Positions 20,702 through 34,900 of a stretch of 64,000 bases of DNA are shown in pieces. Position 1 is the stretch's first letter. Each line of letters begins with the position of its first letter. Both the position numbers and the translations under genes were made by a program. Source of the stretch: Paragordius varius (taxonomy: Eukaryota > Nematomorpha); contig OZ176055.1 of assembly GCA_964247055.1 (NCBI GenBank), forward strand, positions 4,650,001-4,714,000. The letters are read 5' to 3'. The notes beneath the pieces were generated by a model that saw nothing but the letters and a program-made list of their open reading frames with translations, was not told the origin of the DNA and did no database searches.

Positions 20702-23700
20702 TATCATATAAATATTAACATAAACCAAGAATTATCATATATATTAGACATAAAACATGTATTTAATAACCTTTCCAATCAAACCCTGGGCTACACTATC
20801 ACAAAGATTAACAGCAACATCGGCAGCCACATTTTTGCCGATCAAATGTTGTTTGAGTGAATCCAAAATTGGCGTTATATCTGATTGCTCAATACATTTA
20901 TTCGTTGCAACATTGTTTATTAAAGACTTCAATTTAGTGGAGAAAAAACTGCCAAAGCTACATTTGTTCCTTTATAAGTTATAAAAATAAAGGTATAGGT
21001 AAAAGTATATAATAATTACCATTTTATAAAATAGTACAAAATAAAGTTTTTATAAAATACCCATTATCATTTGTTGTGTTATGATCCTTGGATGGCTTTA
21101 TATTTGCAGTTTTAATAATATCAAGATCATCAGAATCATTTTCGGATTGCCAAGACAATGCGTCATCATTTATATCTATTGCTCTCAAATCGCCTTTCAT
21201 AAGTCCAATAACTTCCTACATGTATTAAAAAGAGCATAAATATAAAATATGGACTACACATTTAAAAAAATAAATAAAAAATAAAATATATATTGAATGT
21301 ATTAACTATGTTTGATTAATTTATGATTTAACATTATTAATATAAAAATAATTTACTAAATATAAGTTTTAAATATATAAAAGATATTATAAAAAATAAC
21401 CTTTCCCCCAAATTTTTCAGAAGTTGTAATGTCAGTGGTATTGTTTGAAATATTATCTAAATTTAAACATTCCATTTATAATTCCACTTTGTAAAGCAAT
21501 GAAACAAGTATAAAATTATGTAAAAAGGTTTTCACCTTTAAGTCGCTAATTCTTTATAATAAAATATTTTATTTCAATAACAGCCAATATTAAATTTCCG
21601 CTTAAAAATATATATCCTATGACATTTTAATATAATTTTAATCTATTTTTTATTGATGTATCCTAAAAAAATACCCGGTTCAGAAAGCTTTTTGGGTTTA
21701 GAACTAAAATCCAAAAAATCTACGTCCTTCTCTGTCCCTTCGTTGTCCCATCGACGGGCTTCTTTTTTCTTCAAATTTTTACTGTAAGTGATAATATTAT
21801 TTATATGTTTTATTTATTAATGCTATTATATTAATTGTTAATATTTTTCCATATTTTCTTATTTTTACTCACAAATATTTAAAATAATATTGCTTTGGTA
21901 TGATTTTTGTATGCAAAAAACGCTTTTCTAGAACATAATGATCTTAAAAATGCCTTTTTAATATTTAGTGAATGTTTAAAAAATATTTTTTTGTTATTTA
22001 CAAAAGTGTCGAGATTGGAAAAATTTTAAATTCAAAAAAGCACAAAAGAAAGTACTCATTTTTATTAGCAGCGACAGTTTTCTTTCGCATAGCCGGCATT
22101 TGATTTGATGGACTGCTTAAACCATGTCCGATTTGTAGGGAAGGTGGTAAGATTGGGATTTCGCTTTCAAAATGTTTGGGCTTAGCGATTCCATTAGGGA
22201 CCAGGGGTACTTTTATATGCTCTACATAATTGTGTACATATTTTATTGATAAAAAAACTATTTTATGACTAGCATTAGTTTTAATCAAAAGCGTTAAATA
22301 ATTATATCCAAATTATAAAAAATTATTTTGCAACAAATTAAAAGGTGATTGAGGCAAATAAATATATAACTAAAAATAAATTATAATATGTGTGATGATC
22401 CGTTACTTAATAAACAAATAAATTAATAATTGGTTTAACAGGGAAAATTTTCATTGCAAAGTTGTTAGAGAATTTACTTAAAATGACTGATAATAGAGTA
22501 AGATTAATAAATGATTATCACGAAAAAACAAAAGAAAAACATGATTAGCACATGGTGGAAAAAATATGATACAAATACACCAAATACGACCCAAATGAAT
22601 CCTTTCTGTTGTATCTACTTACACATCTAACAAATATTTTAACCATGTGCGAATCATTTTTTATTTGGATATTCATTTGTTTTTTTCGTGATAATCAATT
22701 ATTAATCTTATGATATCAATTATATATAATTATTCAATTTATAAAGATATTGAATTTATTATAGTCTAAACAGTAATGGTGGTCAAGATTTAAACCAAAA
22801 ACAGTTATATCTTCAATTTCACAAATTTTTTAAAAAAATTATTTTGTCAAAAAATTTGGTTCTATTTCCAGTGCTTTTGGTTTAACTTTTAACATAAACA
22901 GTCAAATTATTGTCTGCCAAAAATATTTATAAAATAAAGGCTTCTCTAAAAAATATTTTAAACAATCAAAAAGTATTATTGCTTCCAAATGGGAAAATTC
23001 CAAAAACTTTTGGTTTAATTATCTAATGTCGTAAGTATATTGCATATTAAAGGGGATTTAAGCATATTTTTAAATATAATTATATAAATTTTATACAATA
23101 TATATAAATTATATATACATATATAAGTTGGTAATTAATAAATTAGTTAGGTAAAAAGGTTACAATAGGAAATGACCAAATAATTTAAATATTTAGGTAT
23201 AAACCTTTAACAACTTCGTTAATATCTTTTGAAGAATTTTTATTAGCATGCGATTTCTTTTTTTCTTTCTCATTTTTAACTTGCTGTGTCTGCTTATTTT
23301 GAATAAAACTTTCAATAGTTTTTTTCGATTTCTCTGACTGCTCAAAAGTACGCATTGGTTTAACAAAATCATTAGAAATCATATTAGAAATAGGCACGTA
23401 TCGCTTTTCGACATCTCTCCATACGTTTCCAAAATCTGCATCAAAATCAAAAGAGCCCATATAATTTTTCTAAAATAAATCTAACAATTACCTGCTTAAG
23501 GTCGTTTTTATATTTGTCACGAAATCTTAGTTGTATTTCATCAAGCAATTTATCCATGTAATTTAAAGACAATATTTTATTTGTTATCACAACAAATATT
23601 AATTCAAACTCATTATCCAATTTATAATTAAGGGCTAAATCCCCATTATAAAAAATTGGAGTGTGTTTGGCCTACGCATGAGAATAAAATAAACCGGAAT

Positions 23701-23826
23701 AAGGGCACTATGTATTAAGGAACAAATAGCAATTCGGAAATCCTGCCGATTTTGTAAAAACTTTGCAGTTTGCAGGGACCATAAAGCAATGCCACTGCTG
23801 GTAAATATTGTAAAAAAATCTAGCAT
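18173..23826 (-). CDS. SRPRA: Signal recognition particle receptor subunit alpha (docking protein)
   Basis: Exons, in + coordinates and listed in coding order: 23695-23826, 23492-23671, 23205-23469, 22056-22221, 21675-21781, 21401-21456, 21061-21215, 20771-20969, 20269-20502, 19707-19932, 19167-19252, 18836-19087 and 18173-18298. The sum is 2184 nt, 727 aa, in phase throughout. It is the ER-membrane receptor GTPase that docks SRP-ribosome complexes at the translocon. The N-terminus MLDFFTIF and the longin-like SRX domain ([15 protein letters not shown]) bind the beta subunit. A charged linker contains the RRWDNEG motif, followed by the N domain ([16 protein letters not shown]). The G domain shows [10 protein letters not shown] (P-loop), [41 protein letters not shown] and FVGTGQTY. 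The first two introns are 23 and 22 nt. The stop codon overlaps an AATAAA, implying a very short 3' UTR. Confidence 0.95.
20652..20699. repeat. TA microsatellite in SRPRA intron
   Basis: About 23 uninterrupted TA units between two SRPRA exons. Comparable TA runs occur at about 10014-10036, 25895-25927, 38038-38072, 49278-49321, 58749-58770 and 62394-62420. Confidence 0.9.
22499..22710. mobile_element. MITE with ~32-bp terminal inverted repeats
   Basis: The left end TAAGATTAATAAATGATTAT, continuing CACGAAAAAACAAA, mirrors the right end TTTGTTTTTTCGTG continuing ATAATCAATTATTAATCTTA. The internal GATTAGCACATGG and CCATGTGCGAATC also pair. No coding capacity. It lies in SRPRA intron 3 (22222-23204). 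A fragment TTTCGTGATAATCAATTATG near 49500 is probably from the same family. Confidence 0.65.
23470..23694 (-). other. Two ultra-short introns (22 and 23 nt) in SRPRA
   Basis: Intron 2 is 23470-23491 (22 nt) and intron 1 is 23672-23694 (23 nt), with the 60-codon exon 2 between them. Both begin GT and end AG on the coding strand, both are phase 0, and neither length is a multiple of three. Reading through either one breaks the frame, while removing both gives the expected SRX-domain sequence: ...HSALIP then [16 protein letters not shown], and ...YKNDLKQ then KNYMGSFDF. Confidence 0.85.
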
Positions 23827-23909
23827 ACGTATTGAGCGTCAAACGCGAAAATGCAAAACCAATCCGTTTAATATTTAAATTTTGAATGAGCTTGAAAAAT
23901 AATTCTAAA
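23827..23909. promoter_or_regulatory. 83-bp bidirectional promoter interval
   Basis: Start codons of SRPRA (- strand, 23826) and SKI2 (+ strand, 23910) face away from each other with only 83 bp between them. Both 5' UTRs and any core promoters must fit here or overlap. A CCAAT motif (AACCAATCCG) and a GCGTCAAACGCG patch are the only GC-richer parts. I infer shared control of two housekeeping genes. Transcript start sites cannot be placed from sequence. Confidence 0.6.
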
Positions 23910-25890
23910 ATGTTTATTTCAACTAACGGAGAATATCCAAATATATCTCCAAAAGGTTGTTTTAACTATGCAGTATATATATTTAATTGTTTAGCCCAAT
24001 ATTGATTTACCACCAATTATTACATTGCCCAAAGATAAGTTAAAACAATGCTTGAAAGACGTTCAACATAATTTACTCTTTAATTTAAACCCAAAAGCCA
24101 AGTTATTATAATTTAATTTACAGAATTTTGAAAAGCAACTCAAATTATTCCTCTCTTCTTGACTTTAGTGTACCAGATTGTAATAGTGTCATAAAAAAGG
24201 TTTACAACTTAAAAAACGGGAAAATCATTGGATTTGAAGAGGTAAGTTTTGTATAAAAATAAGGATATAATAAATGACAATATAACTATTCACAATAAAC
24301 ATGCGTCCTCGGAATTATCTAAAATAAGTAAAAAATAATTGTATTATTTAAGATTTTGAGTCACTTTTTTCCGATGCTATAGATTCGACATACGATTCTC
24401 TCCTAACCAATTATAAATTACCAGGTTTTGCTCCTTTTTTATCTCATAGAAATACATGAAACACATTTAACTCAAGGTATGAAAAATATGGATTTAACCA
24501 ATTCTAAGGCTGACGATGTTAATTTACCCGATGAGAGTTGTACTACAAGTATATAATTTAGCTAGAAAAATTGCAATATTCATTAATAATATTTTTTAAC
24601 CAAAAAATTAGAGTTTAAAAACGGTAGATTAGGAAATAATTTAGTTAGAATAATCATTGAAGTATTAAAATTTTAAGGTTTTAGTTGGATTGTCCAAGAG
24701 CATACATAGTTCTAGATCCTAGTATGGCGGTATCACTTTTTATGGTGCCATTAAGTTCTAGAAAAATAAAATTAATTTAAATAATTTTCTAGTATGATAT
24801 CGAAATTCTAAAAAATATGTAGTGTTTTTCAAATTTTTTACTGTTTATAGGCCAGAGGTTATATATCAATTGAAAAGATATTTAATCATATCAACACTGT
24901 GAGGCATGAAAAAGATATTTTTTAATTATAAACATAAATATATGTGGGAAACGGTAAAAGATATTATGGCCAAAAAATATAATATGACTAATTTTTAAAT
25001 ATAAGTATTCTAAATGGTAAAAATTTACTATGTAAGTTTTTTCATTCCATTGTTTAAACAAATTCAAAAGTCCAAATGCCACCTCTCCGCGGTGTTGGCT
25101 GGGGCATGAAAATGCGCTAACGACAAAGGCCAGTTTTCTAATAATATTTAAAATCATTAGTTGCACACAAGCATATGTTTTACGCAATATATCGCCTCAA
25201 TTATCCATGAAGCATAAATATTATGAATATGAATTTTGCGGAAAAACTCCGAATCCGGAGCCTGTTTTTACTCACCGACCTGCCTAAATCCTATTTTTAT
25301 AATTATTTGCCCTCTCATAAATCAATTTTTTAAATGTAAATGATTTATTTTGGCTACAAATGCACATGTATTATATGTGTTAAAAAGAAAAAGATTCTGT
25401 TACATTATTATATATATTTTTGAGACCACTAAATTTTTAATAATTTAATTGGGTTTTCATTATTATATTTTCCCCTTTAATAAATAGGAGATTTACCGGA
25501 CTCGAAACTAGATATTATAAGGCATAAGCCAAAGTCAGCTGTGGATCAAAGCCAAAAACGAAAATACAAGTGGGCCAAAGCAGTCGATTTAATTAATGAT
25601 GCTGATGAAATATCCAACTTTGAAGAAAAGTTAGATTATAAAAAATCATAAATAAACTTTTTAAGGGAATCAAAACCGTTTATGGTCCAATTCCTTTTCC
25701 TAAAAAAATTTTTTTCGTTAAAGATTTTGATTTCTGGTCATAAGACAACGTAAAAAATAAGCCAAAAAATGTAGATATATAGTTAAATGTTGTTTGTTAA
25801 CTGAAAAATTTTAAAAAATTATATATATATATTATCTATAAAATCGAAATTAAAAAATAAGGTAAACATGCAATAAAAACTTAAATGTAT

Positions 25891-25929
<39 letters not shown>

Positions 25930-28900
25930 TATTTTTAAACCTACGGTTGTTTTACAAAAATTAACCTGTCACCGTTTGGTACTAAAATGGATTCAGGATT
26001 GTTTTTAAAACCTATACAAGAATGGCTAATTAGCCCGTTTCTTTAAAATGGTTTCGGTTTTAATCCCTTTATATTTATGCATTCTTTTATGATGTTTCCC
26101 TTAATGTTTCAGATTACCAAATCTTGGGCATTCTTGGCCCTTCACATTAGACGCCTTCCAAAAGCATGCCATTGTCCACATCTCTCGCGGGAACAGTGTT
26201 TTAGTTGCAGCGCACACTTCTGCGGGGAAAACGGTCGTGGCTGAATACGCTATCGCTCTTGCAAAACGAAACAAAACTCGGTTTGTAAAAATTTAATGAA
26301 TGATTATTTTGTTCGCTAGAAACAATTGATTAAATAAAGAATTAATGATAAAAACTTAAGAGATGTTGTATAGCCAAAAAGTGTATTCATCAGGTAAAAC
26401 TTTTAATGAAAACTTTTTCCACAATAAAATCACCGCATTACATTAAGTAATAATATATATATAAAATAAAAATGGTTAACAAATTACAACCTGTTTTATG
26501 CTTAATTTTACATTTAGAGTATAACAAGAACTAAAATTATTTTTATAGCTCAGAAAGATATGTCGATTGTTTCATATATCGCCAAAACCCAAAAAAGATG
26601 ATATTTGTCGGCGCCAAGCTTATTTTTATTTGTTACAAAAATAATTTAAACACGATTTCTGATTGTAGCCTTTTACTATCATAATATTTCCTATCTTAAA
26701 CTCTTACGATTCAAGTAGTTTGATGATTTACTTAAATATATGACGCTAATTGTTTTGTTTAGTGTTGTTTACACATCACCCATAAAAGCTTTAAGCAATC
26801 AAAAATATCGGGATTTCAAGCAAAGATTTGGCGATGATATCGGTCTTATCACAGGTGACATTTATCTCAAAGCGAATGCATTTTGCCTTATTATGACGAC
26901 AGAAATTCTCAAAGTTATGTTATATACTCATGACGATCTCATTTCCGAACTTGAATGGGTCATTTTTGATGAGGTATACGTTTAATAGATAACCAAAAAT
27001 TCTATTTTATAAAATCGACTGCATAAAATTTATTTTAAAATAATGCTTTCAATATTTGTGTGAATCTTCAATACTTAACTCGATTCCTTTTATTTATATA
27101 TTCTATTAAACGGTACCATTTTTATTATATATTGTATTTTTCGCTTATTCGAATTCGACAATTGGCTAAAATACAATGACACTATATTTTATTAGGTTAG
27201 ATGTTATAAATCATATATGCCTGATTTTTTTTATTAATTTACATGAAATTAAAGAATGTTGCATTTTTTCTGTCTTTGCAAAGGTTCATTACATAAACGA
27301 TGAAGAAAGGGGTGTTGTATGGGAAGAGGTCTGTATTCTCCTGCCATCTCATGTCAAAATGATTTTTTTGAGCGCTACTGCCCCAAACGCATTAGAGTTT
27401 GCCGATTGGATAGGTTTTATACCGTTTAATTTCTTCAAATTATAAGGCTAAACGTAAAAATATTTTTTAAAAAGGACAGCCATACTTTTTTAAAGTTGAT
27501 TTTCTCTACAGTTAGGGTTTCAAAGGAATTGAAATATAAATAAATAACACTTTAATTATACATTCCACTTTTGTAAACATAGTTTTCATAGATTAAATAA
27601 GGTTCAAAAAAGTATAGATGTCTAAAAACAATGTTTTCATCATAGTCCCTCTACGTTTTAGACTATGTAATTTCTTAATGAATCTTTCATCTTTTCTAAA
27701 TATTAGGGTCCATTAAAAACAGACAAATTTACGTTATTTACACAACAAAACGTCCAGTTCCACTCGAACATTTTCTTTACATATCCAATTTGCCTGATCA
27801 AAAGCCCAAATTGATAGCGAAATTGCCAAAGAAAAGTATGCTGATATACCATTTACAATTTAATTTCACCCTTAAACAATTCAAATTCACCCTCAAATAA
27901 ATAATATGTTTTTTAAGATTATAAATTACCTATATTTTATATATTTTTTAAAAATAAAAATTTTGTTTTAAATTAAAATAATACTGAAAAAATAATAAAT
28001 TATACCATAAACATATATTTCATATTAATAATGAGTTATATAGTTTGAAAACACATAATTTATTTTTAGGGTGAATTTAAATTGTTCGAGGGTGAATTTG
28101 AATTGTTCAGGGGTGAATTTGAACTGTAAATGGTATATTCCAATTTTATATTTCAAATAACTTAATACTATTATATTGATGGTCTTTATAACAATGACTT
28201 CTTTTGAGTTACTGCCGGAAATATGATGTCGACATTAATATAATAACCAAATTTTCATATGTACTTAAAAAATTATATATTTGTTTTTTAGCAAACACTC
28301 ATTTATACCATTTTTGTTAGTTTTATATATTTTAACTATAAAATCAATCATATAGAAAAAGGTGGATTAAACCATGTGAACAATCACTTTAGTAAGGAAA
28401 TCGCCTTGAAAGAAGCAAATCATAACGAAAATAATTCTAGTACAGGCGATATAGCAGTCTCAGGTCGAACTTTTCTTTTAGTTGATTCCAACAATCAATT
28501 TTTAGGCGAAAATTATCGGGACGCCAAAACTAAATTGCAGGTTTTTTTACAATATTTAATTGTTAATGTTTAAAAAATTGTATAACAATTAATTTTAAAT
28601 TAATTATGCCATATGCAGTTTGTGTATTTTTTATATATAAAAATATAAAACATTGTGTTCCATTTTTAAAAACCTTGCATGATCAAATGAATATATTACT
28701 TGAAATTAAAGCCTTTTTTTAAAAATGTATTAAACATTTCAAAACTGATGACAATAAACTTTGATTTATGTCTGTCATTTTAAAAAGATGAATTTTATTT
28801 CTTTTAGGTAAGATAGGACATTACAAATTGGCATTTTAATTGTTAATGCTTCTGATAAATTCTGTTATTTTAGCATTAAAGATTTGATTTTTATAAATAA

Positions 28901-31900
28901 ACAGCTTATAATTGCTGATTCTTCTATAGATATGCTAATTATTCTAAGGTTTTTACAAGACTATTCAACATGTTTGATATTTTTTAATTAAATATTTAGT
29001 TATATACCAAATGAAGATGTTTGATTAAAGCTTTTAGTAACTGATACCAGATTAAGAACAAAATTAATTCCCTATGTAGTTTTAATAACAAAATAAAATA
29101 AATACAGTTGTTTTACCACACATATCTCCTTTAAATATAACAGTTAGATATGATATTCTGTTTACAATGTTACAACCAAATTGCGTGTTTAATCTAATTA
29201 AAATTGACTCATCTTTTATGATTTATACATTTAACATTTATTGTTTACATAAATATATCAGAATTATAATTAATGTTTTAAAAATTGTATTGTTTTTAGG
29301 AAACATTTGAAAAAATTAACAAAGCCACTCTCATCAGATATGATAAATCTGCAGCACAGAATCAACCCTCATCACAAAAAAATAATCCACAAGATCAGTT
29401 CAAAAAACATTCGAATTCTAAACCGGCTGGAAATATAGCTCCCAAAGGAGGCGGAAAACATGGACCTAAGTTCTCTATTTTTTAAATTAATGATATAACA
29501 AAATGCCTACAATTTTTGGGTGCCGACCCATTTTTTATCTCTTTTGTGTAAAGTAATTTTTTGTGTTTTTTCATACACCTTTACGCACATAAGTAGCTTA
29601 AAATTTTAGTTTTTTATTCGACATCACCCCACATGGAAACTAACAATAAACCTGGTTGTCCTCGTTTAACTTGGGCTAAAGAGATTGATAAACTGCTAAA
29701 AACAGATTGTATTGATAAAGAATTTTTTCATAAGAAGCTGGATAGTTTACAATGGATAGATAGATAGATGGCTGGTGTCAAGGGGCCCCTTTGCATCCCG
29801 TCGTGACGGGGTTTAGGTGTTTGATCATTGCATTGAAGGAATTTTTGTTTAACCAGTCCCCGGCTTTTATGTTTTTTGGCCTGTAGGTATTGGGTAATGT
29901 TTTTGTCCCATGTTATTGCTGGACGAACAACTCTGTTTTGTTTGTTTGGCTCAATTTGTTATATTTTTTATCCAATTGATGGAGTACCATCAAAACTTAT
30001 TGTTAAACAACAATATCAACATAGGATAAATATAAATATGCCAGATACATCTTGCTAACAAGCCATTTTTATATTTTTTTTTCCTAATTATGCTAACCAA
30101 CGAAAGCATGAGATATATAAACCTTCATATTTTTATTATTTTTGTAATCCCCTGTTTTTGAAAAAGAGAGTTTGTATATATTTTTAATTATGTCCCGATA
30201 AAATATAATTATTTAGGCAAATTACACTAACTCCATCATCTCAAAGTTCTAGTCCTTCCTTGGCACCCTTGCGCGATAAACGGGTTTGGATAGATTTCAT
30301 TAAACATTGTCAAACATGGAATAAACTGCCTGCCGTCGTATTTATTTTCAGTAGAAAACGCATTGAACACATTGTACAAATGTTGTTGGAGAATTCGGCT
30401 GCTGACAACCTTAATCTCACCACCAAGGGAGAAAAGGCAAAAATTGAAGTTTTTTGTCGGAAATGCATTTCAAAACTTAACCCATTAGATCAGGAACTTC
30501 CACAGGTACTTTTCAATTGTTTAATTTGGTTAACATATAAATTTCTCCTTGGAAAAGGGTAAACGTGTCTCATGTAAATTATTCTTTTTTTTCTCTGTAA
30601 AACTTTTTAAACACCCATTTTCAGGGTATTGAGAATTGTGAGCTAAAATATATGCATGTAATAGTTTATCATACTAAACGAGTAGTGATTATTCCGTTTA
30701 GCACTGATTTTAATATAAAGAAACATTTTAATTTGAAAACCTACAGCGTTTTTATGATGTACAAATTTTTTTTAATTCCGTAGGTGATTTACATAACTCG
30801 CTTGTTACGGACTGGTATAGGAGTGCATCATAGCGGAATCTTACCCATCCTGAAGGAAATGGTGGAGTTTTTGTTTCACAATTCGTGTGTTAAAGTTCTC
30901 TTTGCAACAGAAACGTTTGCTATGGGACTCAATATGCCAGCGAGAACGGCGGCCTTTGAGCTACTTCGCAAATTCGATGGCACCGGTTTTCGAAATTTAG
31001 CGCCCGCCGAATACATTCAAATGGCGGGTCGTGCTGGTCGAAGGGGTATGGATACCACGGGCGCAGTTTATCTCCTATTTAAGGTTTTCTTTTTTTTTGC
31101 AACAAGAAATCGGTTTGATATTTTCACAAAAAATATGATTTTTTATTGATAGTTGAATAAGTTTATCATGACTTTCGAGCACATAGTGTATAAAGTTTAC
31201 GGATTTTTTTACAAATTGTTCTTGTAAATAATTTTCTAGTGATTTATATATTTTTCAGAACATTCAAAACTGGCTTCTGCTGTAAGTTCACTATGGAAAT
31301 ATGTGATAGTAGGACATTGTTGGGCATAATATGTTATTATCTTTTATAAAAACATTAGGATTGTATTATGGATGAAATCGATTTAAAGATGATTATGTTG
31401 GGTAAACCGGCTAAACTTGAATCCAAATTTTACCTAAACTATGGTATGATACTTCATTTACTCCAAAATGCAAACATTAAAGCCGAGGATATGTTGCGCC
31501 GAAGTTTTGCTGAATTTTATCATCAGGCGAATACTGGTATATTAATATATGTATACTTTATAAATATATTAATAATATGAAACGCTTATAAATTAACCTC
31601 AAGATTTTATAGAGTATTTGGGTGGAGTGGTATTGATATAAAATTAGTTTGGCCCCGCCAAAATTTTTGAATTTGTTTTACGGTCACAAAATTATTTAAT
31701 AGAATAATAATCCATCGATATTTTTCTGTTTCGATTTTATAGAAAAGTGGTTTAAGAATAAATAATAAGAAATATTTTCTTTCTATAATACCAATTACTT
31801 TAAATTTAAGATATGACTTTATATGTTTTTATTCTATCTTTAGGCCTTATATATTCAGAACGAAAGTCCTATATCCCTATCTTATTTGTAAAACATTGAG

Positions 31901-34900
31901 CTTTTATACATCTAAATTTACTTTTATCCATCCAGATTTATAATTTGATCGCATGTGCGATCTGGTTTTGATGGCCAGCAGAAAAACCAAAATAATTTTT
32001 GATTATTTTTATTAAAACTCAGTTTTATTACAAATAACTTAATCTAATTTTTAATTTTTTGTATCCATAATAATAGTTAAGACAAGGTATTATGCATTTA
32101 TTTTTGTGTATGCTATCCACTAGTTTGACAAATAAACTAAAGTAATATTTAGATCGTTTTTAAGAGTCCAATGAGTTTGCAAAAGATTGTCTTTCCAATA
32201 ACAAATTTTAAAGTCATGTTGCAAATTTAATTATTTGATTGCAGGCTTTAGACTGGAAGAATTGAAAAATGTGATGGAACGCATACAAGAACCCGAACCT
32301 TTCTTATGCAAACTTTGTTCAACTGATATTGATTTGTTTTACAAGACTTTTTGCGATTTCTATAATCTACAGCATAGTTTTATGGTACTTTGTCGTTTAG
32401 ATATGATGATATATTGATTGTATCAATTATATTTACTTTATATTTTATTACAGAACAAATTATTTTGCTATAAACGCCTATTTGAAATACTATGCATTGG
32501 TCGCGTTATCATATTTAAACTAATGCATTCAGATCTGCTAAATATGGATATGATAAACTCTAAAAATCCGAAACAAACTGAAAAAGCTCTTTCCCCCTTA
32601 TTGGCCAGTAATGATTAGTTTTGAATAATGCGAAACCAAGCTTTATTTTGATTCTTTTTTCTTGCAAAACGAAAATTATTTTTTATATATCCACCCAAAT
32701 TTTTAGAAGATTCTGAGTCAAAACAAAAGTCAAATAGTGCATATACATTATGTTTGGGTTTAATTCTCAAAACTAACCGGCATTTGAGTGTTCCCCATCT
32801 AAAGGTTATCTATATAAAACCTAAGAATATGTGCCAAAGAAATTTGGATCTCAATGCGTTCCTTAATGAGGGAACTTTAAATGTTGGACATCTCATAGGC
32901 CAGGGTTTATCTACTGGCACCGCAACAAACGATGCATTTAAAGATTTAATAGCCAGTCTAAATGATTATCTCACCATATTGGTTCAAACTGATCAATTTA
33001 TAAGGAGCAATTTTTTACCTCACATTCCACCAAACTCTATGAATGCCAAAATAAATAATGGTTAATATTATATATAGTTTGTCAATCTCAAAAACCAAAT
33101 TTATTAATAAAACTGGATTAATAAATGCAATTAAAAATTAATTGACGACGACCGGTTTTGTGAAACCGGAACCAATACCGAATCTCAATTTATAATCGAG
33201 TACTATGTATACAGCATTAACCCTGTTACATGGTTTTCCTCATTACTTCACATACTGGGTTGTTTTTATAAAAATAAATCAATGATTGATAATTTAAATG
33301 GTAATATTTTTAAGTGTTTTCTAGTTTTTTAAACATTTGTATTATAAATTTTAATTTGTGATAATGATTATATCTCTAAAATTCATTTATATATATTTTA
33401 AGCTCAGTTAATTGGAAACATTCATATTTATAATTTATATTTTATAGAATATCACGATAGGATTGGCATTTTAGAAATCAAAAACTTCCAAAACATAATC
33501 TACATTACTCATCTTAACTGCCAATTGTACAGTGATTCCATTTTACACCAATACAGAAATATAAAGACACGCTCATCATTAGCTTCTTTATCGATGGCGG
33601 GAAAATTCAATACTAATAATAACAATCCGACCTGCCTAACAAACCAAAATCAAACTGATCTCAATAGTGATTTTAACGCCTTTTTTCACTTTGTACCACC
33701 CATTCTTGAACGAATTAAATGTAAGTTTAAATATTTGACATTTTAGATTTTATTTTTATTTAAATATCATTTAAAGCCGATGTATTTTTTTTATCAAACC
33801 TTATAGTTTAAATTTAAAATTTTTATGTTATTATTAAAAAGATGATATCGCTTCCACAACATTAAATCAAGATACTAATTCCCTGTTCATATATGGGAGT
33901 GACAAAGCTATGGGCTTTAGAATTAAATCCAAAGCGCCACATAACTTTGGTTTGAATAGCAGATTGGATGAGATTCGAACATCCATATTATCTCCAACAG
34001 GTCGTTCATGTTTAATTTCAAATTTAACATTATATCTGTAGTTTTTGTAATTATTTCTAGGGTGTGATCTTACTGCTTAGGAAAGCAACCAGATAACATT
34101 TTTAAAGATAGGGCGTTATAGAAATTATTATAAAATAATGGTATACAATATATAAATAATTATATTCAATTTTAACAATTCATCCAATTTTAGTTAATTG
34201 TTATTAAAATTATTATGAATATATTTAAAACTCATTTTTTTTCTTCAATTTCGTTTTATTTTAATTAGTTGTAACGTATATTTCCGTAATCAATTATATG
34301 TTGGCCGATCTAAAGAGCATTATATTTCATCATAGATGTGAAATCTACATGTAGTACAGGAAATTCTGAAACTAAAATCATAAAAGTTGCCTCACATCAA
34401 TGGGAAATAGATTTGGAACTTGAAGAAATGCTCAAAACACTCAGCGCAAAAATTAGATTGGCTCGAGATTTTAGGTGTGTTAAATCGTGTCCGGCTTTGG
34501 TAATTATATTACAAATTTTGTTTATTATTTGTTGTTGTTGTTGTTGTTTGCTAAAGTCGATTCCGACTAATTGCAACATTGAAAAAATGGCTTCTCCATT
34601 CATTGCGATTTCCGGTTTTGGTGTTTAGGTCGGATAAGGATAGGTTGGTTTCTTTAAGGATGTTATCCATCCAACGAGTTCGTCTTCTCCCTCTTTTTCG
34701 GGCACCACTCACTTTCCCCAGCATCAGTGATTTTTCAAGTGAGCTGGATCTCATGATGTGCCCGAAGAAGGAGAGTTTTTGCCGTGTTAAGCTGCCAAGA
34801 AGTGACATTTCTGGGTTTATTTTATTTAGAATGGTGGTGTTTGAAACTTTGTCTGTCCATTTTGTTTGAAGAAGTTTTCTCCAAACCCATAATTCGAAAG

